Shown: positions 52,655 through 62,260 of the stretch, in pieces | Layout: each line of letters opens with the position of its first letter | How positions within the stretch are numbered: position 1 is the stretch's first letter | Program-made: the position numbers and the translations under genes | From: Pseudorhodoplanes sp. | Lineage (GTDB): Bacteria; Pseudomonadota; Alphaproteobacteria; Rhizobiales; Xanthobacteraceae | Reading direction: 5' to 3' | DNA length: 64,000 nucleotides | NCBI GenBank assembly: GCA_032027085.1 | Contig: JAVSMS010000001.1 | Span: 1,504,332-1,568,331 of the forward strand | The notes under the pieces: generated by a model | The model's input: the letters and a program-made list of their open reading frames with translations, nothing else | Told to the model about the DNA's origin: nothing | The model's database searches: none

Positions 52655-54802
52655 ATGGCCGTGGGACGTCGAAAGCGTGCGCGCCGCGAACCCAGATTCG
52701 AAGAAGCTGCGCCACGCGGGGATCTGCGTGTTGCGCCGGCCGATCGTATCGGCGGGGCGCATGACAGCGGCGCACGTCGCGGGGCGCGCGCGCAGGCCGA
52801 GCCGTCGACGCGCCCGCCCCGAAAATCACGCCGCGGGGGCAATGACGGCGGCCACCGCAAACCCCGCCGCGGGCGGCTGGGCCGGCTGCTCTATTGGGGC
52901 GTTGTGCTGTCCCTCTGGGGCGTCATCGCCCTGATCGGTGTGACAATCTGGATCGGGGCCCATCTGCCGGCCATCCAATCGCTGGAAGTGCCGAAGCGTC
53001 CGCCCTCCATCCAGATCACCGGCACCGACGGGCGCATTCTGGCGACGCGCGGCGACAGCGGCGTATCGGCGACGCTGAAGGAATTGCCACCCTATGTGCC
53101 ACAGGCCTTCATCGCCATCGAAGACCGCCGCTTCTATTCGCATTTCGGCATCGACCCGATGGGCATCGGGCGCGCAGCCCTGGCCAATATTCTCAGGCGC
53201 GGGGTGTCACAGGGCGGCTCGACGCTGACGCAGCAGCTTGCCAAGAATCTGTTTCTGACGCAGGAGCGCACGCTCACACGCAAGATGCAGGAAGCCGTGC
53301 TGGCCCTGTGGCTGGAGCGCAAATTCAGCAAGAACGAAATTCTCGAGCTCTATCTCAACCGCGTGTATTTCGGCGCCGGCGCCTATGGCGTGGAAGCGGC
53401 GGCGCAACGCTATTTCAACAAGCATGCGCGCGCGCTGTCGCTCGCGGAAGCGGCGATGCTCGCCGGTCTCGTCAAGTCGCCCTCGCGTCTGGCGCCGACG
53501 CGCAATCCTGACGGCGCCGAGCGGCGCGCGCAGATCGTGCTCGCCGCGATGGCGCAAGAAGGCTTCATCTCGCCGGCGCAGGCGAAACTTGCGGTCGCCG
53601 CACCGGCGCATGCCCTGAAACAGGTCGGCAGCGGTTCCAGCAACTATGTCGCCGACTGGATCATGGACGTGCTGGACGATCTGGTCGGACGCGTTGAAGA
53701 CGACATCGTGGTAGAGACCTCGATCGATCCGGCCTTGCAGGCGGCGGCGGAAGCAAGCCTTGTCGAAGAACTGAATGCCAAGGGCGCAAAATTCGGCGTC
53801 GAGCAAGGCGCGCTGGTGGCAATGAGCCCCGACGGCGCCGTACGCGCCCTCGTCGGCGGACGCAATTATCAGGACAGCCAGTTCAACCGCGCGGTGGCCG
53901 CAAAGCGGCAGCCAGGCTCCGCCTTCAAGCCATTTGTGTATTTGACAGCGCTTGAGCGCGGTCTCACGCCGAACACCGTCCGTGAGGACAGGCCAATCGC
54001 CCTGAAAGGATGGAAGCCTGAAAACTATACGCGTGAATATTTCGGTCCGGTGACGCTGACGCAGGCGCTGGCGATGTCGCTCAACACCGTGTCGGTGCGG
54101 CTAACCCTGGAATTCGGGCCGACCGCGGTCACGCGTACGGCGCATCGGCTCGGCATCGCCTCCAAGCTGGAGGCCAATCCCTCGATCGCGCTCGGCACCT
54201 CGGAAGTGTCGCTGATGGAGATGGTGGCGGCGTTTGCGCCCTTCGCCAATTCCGGCCTGGCGATCGTGACGCATGTGGTGGAAAGCGTACGACTGAAGGA
54301 CACGAAGAAGATTCTCTATCGGCGCATTCCGCAAAGCCTCGGCCAGATCATCGAGCCGCGTTACGTCGGCATGATGAATGCCATGATGCAGGAAACGCTG
54401 CTGACCGGAACCGCGCGCAAAGCCGAGCTGGCGGGCCGCCCGGCAGCGGGCAAGACCGGCACCAGCCAGGATTTCCGCGATGGATGGTTCGTCGGCTACA
54501 CCGCGCAGCTTGTCGCCGGCGTCTGGCTTGGCAATGACGATTCATCGCCGACGAAGAAGATGACCGGCGGCGGATTGCCTGCGGAAATCTGGGCGCGGTT
54601 CATGAAAGCGGCGCACCGAAATGTTCCGATCGCCAGCCTGCCCGGATTGTCGAGCGGATTTTTCTCGCCTTCGCCCTATGCAGCGCCGCAAGCCGCAACG
54701 CCGCCGGCCACGATGACCGAACATCGGCCGCAGGCACCGGTGCGGCCGGAATCCGGCACCATGGATAGCTGGCTGCTCGATCGGTTGTTCGGGCGGCGTT
54801 GA
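52655..54802 (+). CDS. PBP1A-family bifunctional peptidoglycan synthase
   Basis: 715 residues. A long basic cytoplasmic tail (1-75), one membrane helix (about 79-103, LLYWGVVLSLWGVIALIGVT), the GT51 glycosyltransferase with Glu156 (IEDRRFYSHFGID) and QGGSTLTQQLAKNLFL, and the transpeptidase with Ser422-x-x-Lys425 (SAFKP), Ser475-x-Asn477 (SLN) and KTGTS at 600-604. It polymerises and cross-links peptidoglycan at the inner membrane. The C-terminal 60 residues are Pro/Ala-rich. Start ATG 52655 is preceded by GGGGACCGG. It is monocistronic and converges on the MFS gene nine bases away. Confidence 0.93.
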   Translation: MAVGRRKRARREPRFEEAAPRGDLRVAPADRIGGAHDSGARRGARAQAEPSTRPPRKSRRGGNDGGHRKPRRGRLGRLLYWGVVLSLWGVIALIGVTIWIGAHLPAIQSLEVPKRPPSIQITGTDGRILATRGDSGVSATLKELPPYVPQAFIAIEDRRFYSHFGIDPMGIGRAALANILRRGVSQGGSTLTQQLAKNLFLTQERTLTRKMQEAVLALWLERKFSKNEILELYLNRVYFGAGAYGVEAAAQRYFNKHARALSLAEAAMLAGLVKSPSRLAPTRNPDGAERRAQIVLAAMAQEGFISPAQAKLAVAAPAHALKQVGSGSSNYVADWIMDVLDDLVGRVEDDIVVETSIDPALQAAAEASLVEELNAKGAKFGVEQGALVAMSPDGAVRALVGGRNYQDSQFNRAVAAKRQPGSAFKPFVYLTALERGLTPNTVREDRPIALKGWKPENYTREYFGPVTLTQALAMSLNTVSVRLTLEFGPTAVTRTAHRLGIASKLEANPSIALGTSEVSLMEMVAAFAPFANSGLAIVTHVVESVRLKDTKKILYRRIPQSLGQIIEPRYVGMMNAMMQETLLTGTARKAELAGRPAAGKTGTSQDFRDGWFVGYTAQLVAGVWLGNDDSSPTKKMTGGGLPAEIWARFMKAAHRNVPIASLPGLSSGFFSPSPYAAPQAATPPATMTEHRPQAPVRPESGTMDSWLLDRLFGRR

Positions 54803-54811
54803 CTGCGCCGG

Positions 54812-56005
54812 TCACGCGATATGCGTCGGCAGCCGGCGCGACATCAGCCAGAACAGCAGCGTCAGCGCGCCCGTCAGGGTCAGCGCGATCGCCAGCGGCC
54901 AAGCGGTTTTGTCCAGCAGGGCGACGACCGTGACGCCGGCGACAGCCGCGAAAGATTGCGGAATGACCCCGAGCAAGGAGGAGGCTGCACCCGCGCGGTC
55001 GGGGAAAGGCGTAAGGCCGCCGGCCAAAGCCTGCGGCCACGTCAGCCCGAGGCCGATGATGTAGAGCGCGGCAGGAAAGACAACGGAGAAGGCCGAGGTC
55101 TGCGCAAAGGTCAGCGACAGCATCATCGCGAGGCCGCCGGCCACAAGCACGGCGGCACCGATTCCGATCGTGCGCTCGATGCCGATCCGCGACACAATGC
55201 GCGAGGCGATGGAGGTTCCGATCAGAAAGCCAACGGCGCTGGGCAGGAAGTAGAACGCAAAGACGAGCGGCGTCAGACCGTAGATGTCCTGCAGGATGAA
55301 GGAGGCGCTGGACAGCCACGCGAACAGGCCGGAATAGCAGGCGGCGGCGATGCCGGCATAGAGCAGGAAATCGCGGCGATCGAGCAACGAGCGATACACC
55401 TTCAGCATGGCGCGAGGGGTCACCGGATCCGGCGCCGGATATTTCAGTGTCTCCGGCAATTTCAGCCACGCCATCGCGCCGAGCATGAGGCCGGCGAGCA
55501 GCAGCGCAGCGAAAGCCGAGCGCCAGCCGAACGCCGTATGCAGCACGCCGCCGATGACGGGGCCGGCAATCGGCGCCAGCGCCATGATCGCGCCCATGAC
55601 CGACAATTCCTTGCCGGCGCGCGCGCCGCTATAGAGATCGCGCACCACCGCGCGCGCGAGCACGATGGCGCCGGCGGCGCCGAAGGACTGTAGACAGCGC
55701 GCCGCGATCAGAATTTCGATTGACGGCGCCAGCGTGCAGATCAGCGACCCGCAACAGAAAATAATGATGGCGGCGAGCAGGACCGATCTGCGCCCGTGCC
55801 GGTCTGAAATCGGGCCGTAAACAATCTGCCCGGCGGCGAAGCCGATGAGAAAGGCCGACAATGTCAGTTGAACCCATGTCGCGGAGGCGCCGAAGGCGCG
55901 TCCGATGTCCGGCAGCGAGGGCAGATAAACGTCGGTCGAAAGCGGGCCGATCGCGGTCAAGGCCGCCAGCAGCGCGGTGAGCGCAAGCGTATTGGGACGG
56001 AACAT
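54812..56005 (-). CDS. Bcr/CflA family drug-resistance MFS transporter
   Basis: 397 residues, twelve membrane helices. Subfamily signature at the start: ALTAIGPLSTDVYLPSLPDI; motif A between helices 2 and 3 is YGPISDRHGRRSVLLA; helix 4-5 has the FGAAGAIVLARAVVRDLY pattern; PIAGPVIGGVL is the antiporter motif C. Such transporters export drugs or metabolites in exchange for protons. No regulator gene is adjacent, and the YgjP-like gene follows 24 bases upstream in the other sense of coordinates, same strand, so the two may be co-transcribed. Confidence 0.9.
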   Translation of the reverse strand: MFRPNTLALTALLAALTAIGPLSTDVYLPSLPDIGRAFGASATWVQLTLSAFLIGFAAGQIVYGPISDRHGRRSVLLAAIIIFCCGSLICTLAPSIEILIAARCLQSFGAAGAIVLARAVVRDLYSGARAGKELSVMGAIMALAPIAGPVIGGVLHTAFGWRSAFAALLLAGLMLGAMAWLKLPETLKYPAPDPVTPRAMLKVYRSLLDRRDFLLYAGIAAACYSGLFAWLSSASFILQDIYGLTPLVFAFYFLPSAVGFLIGTSIASRIVSRIGIERTIGIGAAVLVAGGLAMMLSLTFAQTSAFSVVFPAALYIIGLGLTWPQALAGGLTPFPDRAGAASSLLGVIPQSFAAVAGVTVVALLDKTAWPLAIALTLTGALTLLFWLMSRRLPTHIA

Positions 56006-56029
56006 TAAATTATTCGCGGGATGAAATGT

Positions 56030-56878
56030 TCAGATGCGCGCGCGCCGCTTCCTGGCGGGCCGACCGTCGCCATCAGGATCGGAGAGCGGGATGCCGTAGC
56101 GGTGCAGATCGGTGCCGTGCACGTCAAGCCAGTTCTTGGCGCGCCGCATGTTCGGGCAGATGCGTTCGACCAATCGCCAGAACCGCGCCGAGTGGTTCAT
56201 CTCGACAAGATGCGCGACTTCATGCGCGGCGAGATAATCGAGCACATGCGGCGGCGCGAGGATCAGCCGCCATGAATAGGAGAGCACGCCGGTGCTCGAA
56301 CAGGATCCCCAGCGGCTGACCTGATCGCGGATCGAGACGCGCTTGATCTCCACGCCCAGGCGCTCGGCGGCGCGCTGGCTCGCCATTTCAAGATCGCTCT
56401 TGGCTTCGCGGCGGAGAAAATCACCGACACGCCGATTGACGTGCGGCGTATCGCCGGCAACGCAAATGGTGCGCTCGCCGTCCTCGCCGATCTCGATCCA
56501 GACGGTGCCGCGCCGACCCTTGCGATGCACGATGCGATGCGGGTTTCCGCGCAGGGGCACGCTCATGCCATGCGCAAAAGGGGTGGCTTGCGGCAGGCGA
56601 TGCAGGCGCTGCGCGATCCAGCCGCCGTGCTGATCGGCAAAGGCCTTGGCCTCCTTCAGGCTGCCGCGCGGCGGCATGGTGAGCACGACTTCGCGGGTCG
56701 CCGCCTGGATCCGCAAGGTATAGCGGCGCGCCTGCCGATGCCGGCGCAGCCGCACCAGATAGATGGCCTTGTCGTGAAAGACCTGAATGGATTGCGGTTC
56801 GGTCGGGCGGCGATAAAGCAGTGCACGAAGCGGCATCGACGAAAAAACCTCGGACAAATATTTCGTCGATAGTGCCAC
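56030..56878 (-). CDS. YgjP-like (M48/SprT-type) zinc metalloprotein
   Basis: 282 residues from GTG 56878, supported by GGAGGGG six bases upstream; ATG 56836 is an alternative. The zinc site HEVAHLVEMNH gives His219, Glu220, His223 and His229, and SIRDQVSRWGSCSSTGVLSY before it is the family signature of YgjP/DUF45 proteins. Reported homologues include predicted metal-dependent hydrolases; substrate is unknown. The Arg-rich C-terminus (GDGRPARKRRARI) is unusual. Probably cotranscribed with the MFS gene behind it. Confidence 0.85.
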   Translation of the reverse strand: MALSTKYLSEVFSSMPLRALLYRRPTEPQSIQVFHDKAIYLVRLRRHRQARRYTLRIQAATREVVLTMPPRGSLKEAKAFADQHGGWIAQRLHRLPQATPFAHGMSVPLRGNPHRIVHRKGRRGTVWIEIGEDGERTICVAGDTPHVNRRVGDFLRREAKSDLEMASQRAAERLGVEIKRVSIRDQVSRWGSCSSTGVLSYSWRLILAPPHVLDYLAAHEVAHLVEMNHSARFWRLVERICPNMRRAKNWLDVHGTDLHRYGIPLSDPDGDGRPARKRRARI

Positions 56879-57114
56879 AGCCGCCCCTCCGGTCAGCCCC
56901 CCGGAAAAAATAAAGCCAACCTACTATATATTGTTAAGCGCGCAGCCTGTTTACCATGGATCTTGCGAATTATAGGATCGAATCGATATTCATTCGATCT
57001 GAAGGCGGCCGAGGCGCCCCCGCCCCTCTTCGGAACTCCGAAAAAGACAGAAACTTTCTTAAAATCAATGGCTTGCGTGAGTCGGCGCGAACCGGGCTAT
57101 TTTGCCCTGTAACT

Positions 57115-57144
57115 GGCCCGATCGCCGTAACAGGCCCGATCGCC
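57115..57144. repeat. Direct repeat of GGCCCGATCGCC
   Basis: GGCCCGATCGCC occurs at 57115-57126 and 57133-57144, 18 bases apart, 20 bases beyond the phaZ stop. The core CGATCG is palindromic. The remaining spacer (56879-57114) is AT-rich near 56910-56990 and holds no gene that I can support. Confidence 0.55.
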
Positions 57145-57163
57145 CCATTGTCGCAGCGTGCGA

Positions 57164-58516
57164 TCAGGCCACGACCTTGGGTGACGGAGCGGCTTTGGGA
57201 GAAGCGGCCTTGCGCTTGAAGGTCTCGGCGGACAGGACGAAGTCGGAAATGCGCGGCGCGATCTCCGCCCGGAAGCGGGAACCGTTGAACACGCCGTAAT
57301 GGCCGACCCCGAGCTGCAGGTAATGCGCCTTGCGGTCGGCCGGAATATTCACGCAAAGCCGATGCGCGGCCTCGGTCTGCCCCACCCCGGAAATGTCGTC
57401 CTTCTCGCCCTCGACCGTGAGCAGCGCGCATGACCTGATCGCCGACGGATCGACCTTGACGCCGCGATGCGTCAGCTCGCCTTTCGGCAGCGCGTGCTTG
57501 ACGAACACGGCCTCGACGGTCTGCAGATAGAATTCGGCGGTGAGATCCATGACCGCGAGATATTCGTCGTAGAATTCGCGGTGCTTCTGCGCCGAATCGC
57601 CGTCGCCCTTCACAAGGTTGAAGAACAAGTCCTTGTGCGCGTCGAGATGACGGTCGAGATTCATGCTGACGAAGCCGTGCAACTGCAGGAAGCCCGGATA
57701 GACATCGCGCAGCATGCCGGGATGCGGAAACGGCACCTTGGTGATGACGTTGTGGCGGAACCAGTCGGTGCCGCGCTCTTCCGCGAGCTTGTTCACCGCG
57801 GTCGGGTTGATCCGGGTGTCGATCGGCCCGCCCATCAAAACCATGGAATGCGGGACATAGGGGTCGTTCGCCACCTCCATGCGTGCGACCGCGGCCAGCA
57901 CCGGCACCGATGGCTGGCAAACTGCGATGACATGGCAATCGCCGCCAAGCCAGTGCAGCATCGAAATCACGTAATCGATGTAATCATCGAGACCGAAACT
58001 GCCGGCCGCCATCGGCACCATGCGCGCATCAACCCAGTCGGTGATGTAGACATCGTGATTGGGCAGAAACGCTTCCACGGTTCCGCGCAGCAAGGTCGCG
58101 TAATGTCCCGACATCGGCGCAATGAGCAGCAGCTTCGGTTGCGGCCGGCGCGGCGGACGTTCGAATGCACGTTCGAAATGCACCATATTGCAGAACGGCC
58201 GCTGCCAGACGGTCTTGATATGGACCGGCACATGTTCGCCGCCGATCACCGTGTCCTCGATCTGCCATTCCGGCTTGCCGTATCGGCGCGTCGATCGCTC
58301 GAAGACTTCCGCCGCGGCCGCGATGGTCTTTCCAAACGTCGTGTTGGTGAAAGGGTTGAGCGGATTTTTCAGTGACAGCCGGGTGATATCTGCCAGCGCA
58401 CGCGACGAATTGAGTGCGGCTTGTCCCATCTCGTAGAACCAATAAAGGCCGGTCGAGAAGGCTGGTACCGTTTCAGTGGGGAGCTTTGGCGCTCCTCCAA
58501 ATTCCCCTATTGGCAT
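57164..58516 (-). CDS. phaZ: Intracellular polyhydroxybutyrate depolymerase
   Basis: 450 residues from ATG 58516. Features of the PhaZ1/PhaZ2 type: LYWFYEMGQAALN start, LLIAPMSGHYATLLRGTVEA, DVYITDWVDARMVP, and the nucleophile Cys200 in VIAVCQPSVPVLAAV, followed by YVPHSMVLMGGPIDTRINPT and a C-terminal HYLQLGVGHYGVFNGSRFR with the catalytic His. It mobilises stored PHB granules to 3-hydroxybutyrate. No signal peptide, as expected for a cytoplasmic enzyme. The frame opens further up (58591) without homology. It lies 80 bases after the ABC-2 permease gene on the same strand. Confidence 0.92.
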   Translation of the reverse strand: MPIGEFGGAPKLPTETVPAFSTGLYWFYEMGQAALNSSRALADITRLSLKNPLNPFTNTTFGKTIAAAAEVFERSTRRYGKPEWQIEDTVIGGEHVPVHIKTVWQRPFCNMVHFERAFERPPRRPQPKLLLIAPMSGHYATLLRGTVEAFLPNHDVYITDWVDARMVPMAAGSFGLDDYIDYVISMLHWLGGDCHVIAVCQPSVPVLAAVARMEVANDPYVPHSMVLMGGPIDTRINPTAVNKLAEERGTDWFRHNVITKVPFPHPGMLRDVYPGFLQLHGFVSMNLDRHLDAHKDLFFNLVKGDGDSAQKHREFYDEYLAVMDLTAEFYLQTVEAVFVKHALPKGELTHRGVKVDPSAIRSCALLTVEGEKDDISGVGQTEAAHRLCVNIPADRKAHYLQLGVGHYGVFNGSRFRAEIAPRISDFVLSAETFKRKAASPKAAPSPKVVA

Positions 58517-58596
58517 TCTGTCTGGTTCCGTGGCCCCGTTTTTGCAGCGCAACATAGTGGCTGTTAGGCGCCGGGAGTCAATATCCGACAAAATGT

Positions 58597-59418
58597 TTAT
58601 TCCCCGGTTTGCAGCAGGGAACCCTGTCGGCGCGCGCTGTCCAGAAGCTTAAGAAAAGCCACCGTTGCAGCGGCGAAATAGACTGCGTTCAGCGCCAACG
58701 CGGCCACCATCAGATCGCCACGGAACACCTGCTCTATCAACAGGGAGCGCATGCCTTCGAACACATAGGTCGGCGGCAGCGCCCAGGCGAAATATTGCAA
58801 CCATGCCGGGAGAACCGAGACCGGGTAATAAACACAGGTCAGTGGCAGCAGCAGAAACATGATGGTCCAGGCCAGGCTCTCGGCCCCCATGCCGTTGCGC
58901 AGGACAAGTCCCGACACAAGGATGCCGACCGACCAGCTCGTCAAAATCAGGTTGCCGAAGAACGCAGCGAGCGCGAGGCCAAGTCCGTAGAGATTGAAAC
59001 CGAAGAACAGTATGGCGAGGAACGACACCGGCACCATGCCGATCGCCAGACGGATGAGGCTCATGATCATCAGCGCGGCGACGAATTCGCCGGGCCGCAA
59101 CGGGCTCATCATCAGGTTGCCCAGGTTGCGCGCCCACATCTCCTCCAGGAACGAAATGGAAAAGCCGAGCTGGCCGCGGAACAGGATATCCCATAGCAGC
59201 ACCGCGCCGATGAAGACGCCGCCGGCCTTGGCGAAGAAGCTCGCATTTTGGTCGATGTAAAGCTGCAAGAAGCCCCACATCAGCATCTGCACGGCCGGCC
59301 AATAGATGAGATCCAGCAGGCGCGGCCAGGACGAACGCAACAGATACCAATAGCGCAACACCATCGCGCGGATGCGGCGCGGCGAGAAAGCAATGGCCTC
59401 CTGAACGGGCAAACTCAT
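58597..59418 (-). CDS. ABC-2 type transporter permease
   Basis: 273 residues, six membrane helices, with the ABC-2 pattern: an amphipathic N-terminus (RRIRAMVLRYWYLLRSSWPR), LDLIYWPAVQMLMWGFLQLY, then LWDILFRGQLGFSISFLEEM and MSPLRPGEFVAALM. The last helices (PLTCVYYPVSVLPAWLQYFA and LPPTYVFEGMRSLL) are typical of lipid, drug or sugar exporters. It overlaps the ATPase stop by four bases (ATGA at 59415-59418). Substrate unknown. Confidence 0.88.
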   Translation of the reverse strand: MSLPVQEAIAFSPRRIRAMVLRYWYLLRSSWPRLLDLIYWPAVQMLMWGFLQLYIDQNASFFAKAGGVFIGAVLLWDILFRGQLGFSISFLEEMWARNLGNLMMSPLRPGEFVAALMIMSLIRLAIGMVPVSFLAILFFGFNLYGLGLALAAFFGNLILTSWSVGILVSGLVLRNGMGAESLAWTIMFLLLPLTCVYYPVSVLPAWLQYFAWALPPTYVFEGMRSLLIEQVFRGDLMVAALALNAVYFAAATVAFLKLLDSARRQGSLLQTGE

Positions 59419-60170
59419 TGTGCAGCCTCCGACTGGCGGCGGCCGCGTGCAATATCTAGAAAGACGTCTTCCAGATTTTCCCGTCCATAGCGCACAAGAA
59501 GGCAACCGGGCGAGTCGTCATCCACGATCTTGCCGCGTTTCATCATGATCACGCGCTCGCACAGACGCTCGACTTCCAGCATGTTGTGTGACGCCAGCAG
59601 AATCGTGGCACTGCGCTCCTTGCGGTAATTCTCCAGATGCGTGCGCACCCAGTCCGCGGTGTCGGGATCGAGCGAGGCGGTCGGCTCGTCGAGCAACAGG
59701 ACTTCCGGGCAATTGAGCAATGCTTTGGCAAGCGACGCACGCGTTTTTTGTCCCGCCGACAATTTTCCGGTCGGGCGATCGATGAGATCGACGAGATCGA
59801 GCTGCCCGGCAAGTTCGCGGATGCGCGCGGCAAGATCCGGAACGCCGTAGAGTTCACCAAACACCTTCAGGTTCTGGCCGACGGTCAGTCGCATCGGCAT
59901 ATCGACATAGGGACTCTCGAAATTCATCCGGTGCAGCACGCGATGGCGATCGCGCGACATGTCGGTGCCGAGCACCGTCACGCGCCCGGAGGTCGGCATG
60001 ACGAGGCCCATGATCATCGCGATGGTCGTCGTCTTGCCGGCGCCATTGCCGCCCAGCAGCGCCGTGATAGAGCCTTGCGGCAAGGAAAAGCTGATGCCAT
60101 TCACTGCCGTGCCGGTCTTGTAAACCTTCACCAGTTCCCTGGCAGCAATGGCGGGCTCGATATCGGCCAT
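59415..60170 (-). CDS. ABC-2 type transporter ATP-binding protein
   Basis: 251 residues. Walker A GGNGAGKTTT (about 40-49), the Q-loop is replaced by MNFESPYVDMPMRLTVGQN, signature LSAGQKTRASLAKALL, Walker B VLLLDEPTASLDPD and switch ASHNMLEVERL. The SAGQ signature and FESPYVDMP stretch suit a drug/lipid exporter ATPase. It forms an exporter with the permease. Upstream, divergent, lies regB; the 157-base spacer (60171-60327) has no palindrome that I trust. Confidence 0.9.
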   Translation of the reverse strand: MADIEPAIAARELVKVYKTGTAVNGISFSLPQGSITALLGGNGAGKTTTIAMIMGLVMPTSGRVTVLGTDMSRDRHRVLHRMNFESPYVDMPMRLTVGQNLKVFGELYGVPDLAARIRELAGQLDLVDLIDRPTGKLSAGQKTRASLAKALLNCPEVLLLDEPTASLDPDTADWVRTHLENYRKERSATILLASHNMLEVERLCERVIMMKRGKIVDDDSPGCLLVRYGRENLEDVFLDIARGRRQSEAAQ

Positions 60171-60327
60171 GCAGTGGGTGTCCGCTCAAATCCTGTGTTT
60201 CGCGGCTCATTTGACGGCAGTCGCGGGGCCGCGCAAGCCCCTACAGGACCCGCAATTTCTCGCCCGGCGGCTGGATGCCTCACCTCGCGCAGTTCAAGCG
60301 CCGCCCGCAAAAAGGTAACATACGCGT

Positions 60328-61665
60328 ATGTCAGCTCTGGACCTCGACCGGTTGCATCTGCCGCGACGCAATGTGCGGCTGGATACCCTTATCCGCCTGC
60401 GCTGGCTCTCGGTCATCGGCCAGACGATCGCCGTGCTCGTGGTTTACCTGGGTCTGGAATTCGACCTGCCGATCTGGGGCTGCCTGTCGGTCATCGCGTT
60501 ATCGGCGTGGCTCAACATCGCGCTACGGGTACGTTTCACGGCCGCCCGGCGCCTGGAGCCAAGCCGCGCGGCCTGGCTGCTTGCCTTCGATATCGCAGAA
60601 CTCACCGCGCTCATGTATCTCACCGGCGGGCTGGAAAATCCGTTTTCGTTCTTCTTTCTCGGACCGGTTCTGCTCTCAGCGACAGCTTTGCCTGCGCGCA
60701 TGACCGTCATGCTGGGGGCATTCGCCATTCTGTGCGTGACATTGCTCATCTTCTTCCATCTGCCACTGCCTTGGTCGGAGGAATTGCCGACACCGATCTT
60801 GCCCGACACCTATATTATTGCGGTCTGGCTTTCGATCCTGCTCGCGATTTTCTTCATCGGCATCTATGCGTGGCAGATCACCGAGGAATCGCGCCAACTC
60901 GTCAACGCGATGGCGGCTACCGAACTTGTGCTGGCGCGCGAACAGCATCTGACGCAACTCGACGGGCTCGCCGCCGCCGCAGCGCATGCGCTCGGCACGC
61001 CGCTGTCCACCATTTCCGTGATCGCCAGGGAACTCGAGCGCGAGATGGATCCGAAGTCTCCGCACGTGGATGACATCCGGTTGCTGCGCGAGCAGGCGCA
61101 GCGCTGTCGCGACATTCTCGGCAAGCTCGGCGAATTGCCGGCTGAAAGCGAACACTACGATCGCCTGCCGCTTGCCGGACTTCTGGAAGAGGTTGCTGCG
61201 CCGCACCGTGATTTCGGCATCGCCATAGATGTCAAGCTGGCGCGGAGCGATCAGCCGTTCGGCACGCGCAATCCGGCAATCCTTTACGGGCTCGGCAATC
61301 TTCTGGAAAACGCCGTCGATTTCGCGCGGGAGCGGGTGGAAATTGCCGCGGATTGGGACGACCGCAGTCTCACTGTGGTCATCAGCGATGACGGCCCGGG
61401 ATTCGCACCGGAAGTAATGTCCCGCATCGGCGACCCTTATGTTCGCAGCCGCAGACGGCGGCGCATGTATGCCAGCGACGATACCGGCCTGGGCCTTGGC
61501 TTTTTCATCGCCAAAACCCTTCTGGAGCGCTCCGGCGCGAAATTAACCTTCGCCAACCGCAACTTTCCCGAGCGCGGCGCGGTGGTGACGATCCGCTGGC
61601 CGCGCGACATCTTCGAGCAGGTTCCAGGCACCGCGGAACTTGAGAACACCGTGATAACCCCCTAA
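60328..61665 (+). CDS. regB: Redox-sensing histidine kinase RegB/PrrB/ActS
   Basis: 445 residues. Six N-terminal helices carry the quinone-binding motif GGxxNPF at 100-106 (TGGLENPFSFFF). His220 is the phosphorylated residue in AAAAAHALGTPLSTI. Cys260, exactly 40 residues after His220, matches the redox Cys265/His225 spacing of Rhodobacter RegB. The kinase domain has N-box GNLLENAVDFA, ISDDGPGF and TGLGLGFFIAK. It senses quinone redox state and controls RegA. The residue after the active His is Ala, not the usual Glu. AAGG lies about 11 bases before ATG 60328; regA follows 39 bases downstream. Confidence 0.92.
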   Translation: MSALDLDRLHLPRRNVRLDTLIRLRWLSVIGQTIAVLVVYLGLEFDLPIWGCLSVIALSAWLNIALRVRFTAARRLEPSRAAWLLAFDIAELTALMYLTGGLENPFSFFFLGPVLLSATALPARMTVMLGAFAILCVTLLIFFHLPLPWSEELPTPILPDTYIIAVWLSILLAIFFIGIYAWQITEESRQLVNAMAATELVLAREQHLTQLDGLAAAAAHALGTPLSTISVIARELEREMDPKSPHVDDIRLLREQAQRCRDILGKLGELPAESEHYDRLPLAGLLEEVAAPHRDFGIAIDVKLARSDQPFGTRNPAILYGLGNLLENAVDFARERVEIAADWDDRSLTVVISDDGPGFAPEVMSRIGDPYVRSRRRRRMYASDDTGLGLGFFIAKTLLERSGAKLTFANRNFPERGAVVTIRWPRDIFEQVPGTAELENTVITP

Positions 61666-61704
61666 TTAGAAGAAGAGGGCGTCGTAGCAAACCGGAACAT
61701 CAGC

Positions 61705-62253
61705 ATGGAAATGACACCCGCAATTCCAAGTGAACGGTCGCTGCTGATCGTGGATGACGACAAGTCGTTTCTGCAGCGACTGGCGCGCGCGATGGAAGGA
61801 CGCGGCTTCAATGTCAGCATCGCCGAATCGGTGTCAGACGGCCTGAACCAGGTCGAACGCGCGGCGCCCGCTTTCGCGGTCGTGGACATGCGGCTCGGCG
61901 ACGGGAACGGGCTCGATGTGATTTCGGCGCTGAAGAAACGGCGGCCGGATGCGCGCGGCATCATTCTCACCGGCTACGGCAATATCGCCACCGCCGTGAA
62001 CGCGGTGAAGCTCGGCGCGGTCGATTATCTCGCCAAGCCCGCCGATGCCGATGATGTCGTTGCGGCCTTGCTCGCCATGGACGGCAAGAAGCCTGAGCCG
62101 CCGGACCATCCGATGTCGGCGGACCGCGTGCGCTGGGAACATATCCAGCGCATCTACGAATTGTGCGGACGCAATGTCTCGGAAACCGCGCGTCAGCTCA
62201 ATATGCATCGGCGGACGTTGCAGCGCATTCTGGCCAAACGCGCGCCGCGCTAG
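61705..62253 (+). CDS. regA: Response regulator RegA/PrrA/ActR
   Basis: 182 residues. Receiver domain: LLIVDDDKSFLQRLARAM, phosphoacceptor Asp61 in VVDMRLGDGNG, and TGYGNIATAVNAVKLGAVDYLAKPAD. A Pro-rich linker (KKPEPPDHPMSADRVRWEHI) leads to the Fis-type helix-turn-helix NVSETARQLNMHRRTLQRIL, which is almost invariant in this family. It activates or represses genes of respiration, CO2 and N2 fixation under low oxygen. GGA precedes ATG 61705. It is co-transcribed with regB and followed by an inverted repeat (62261-62285) that may terminate. Confidence 0.95.
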   Translation: MEMTPAIPSERSLLIVDDDKSFLQRLARAMEGRGFNVSIAESVSDGLNQVERAAPAFAVVDMRLGDGNGLDVISALKKRRPDARGIILTGYGNIATAVNAVKLGAVDYLAKPADADDVVAALLAMDGKKPEPPDHPMSADRVRWEHIQRIYELCGRNVSETARQLNMHRRTLQRILAKRAPR

Positions 62254-62260
62254 CTATTCC

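Noticed and set aside
57100-57150. tRNA or structured RNA at the GGCCCGATCGCC repeats
   Set aside because: No cloverleaf or conserved T-loop can be folded; just two direct repeats in a spacer.
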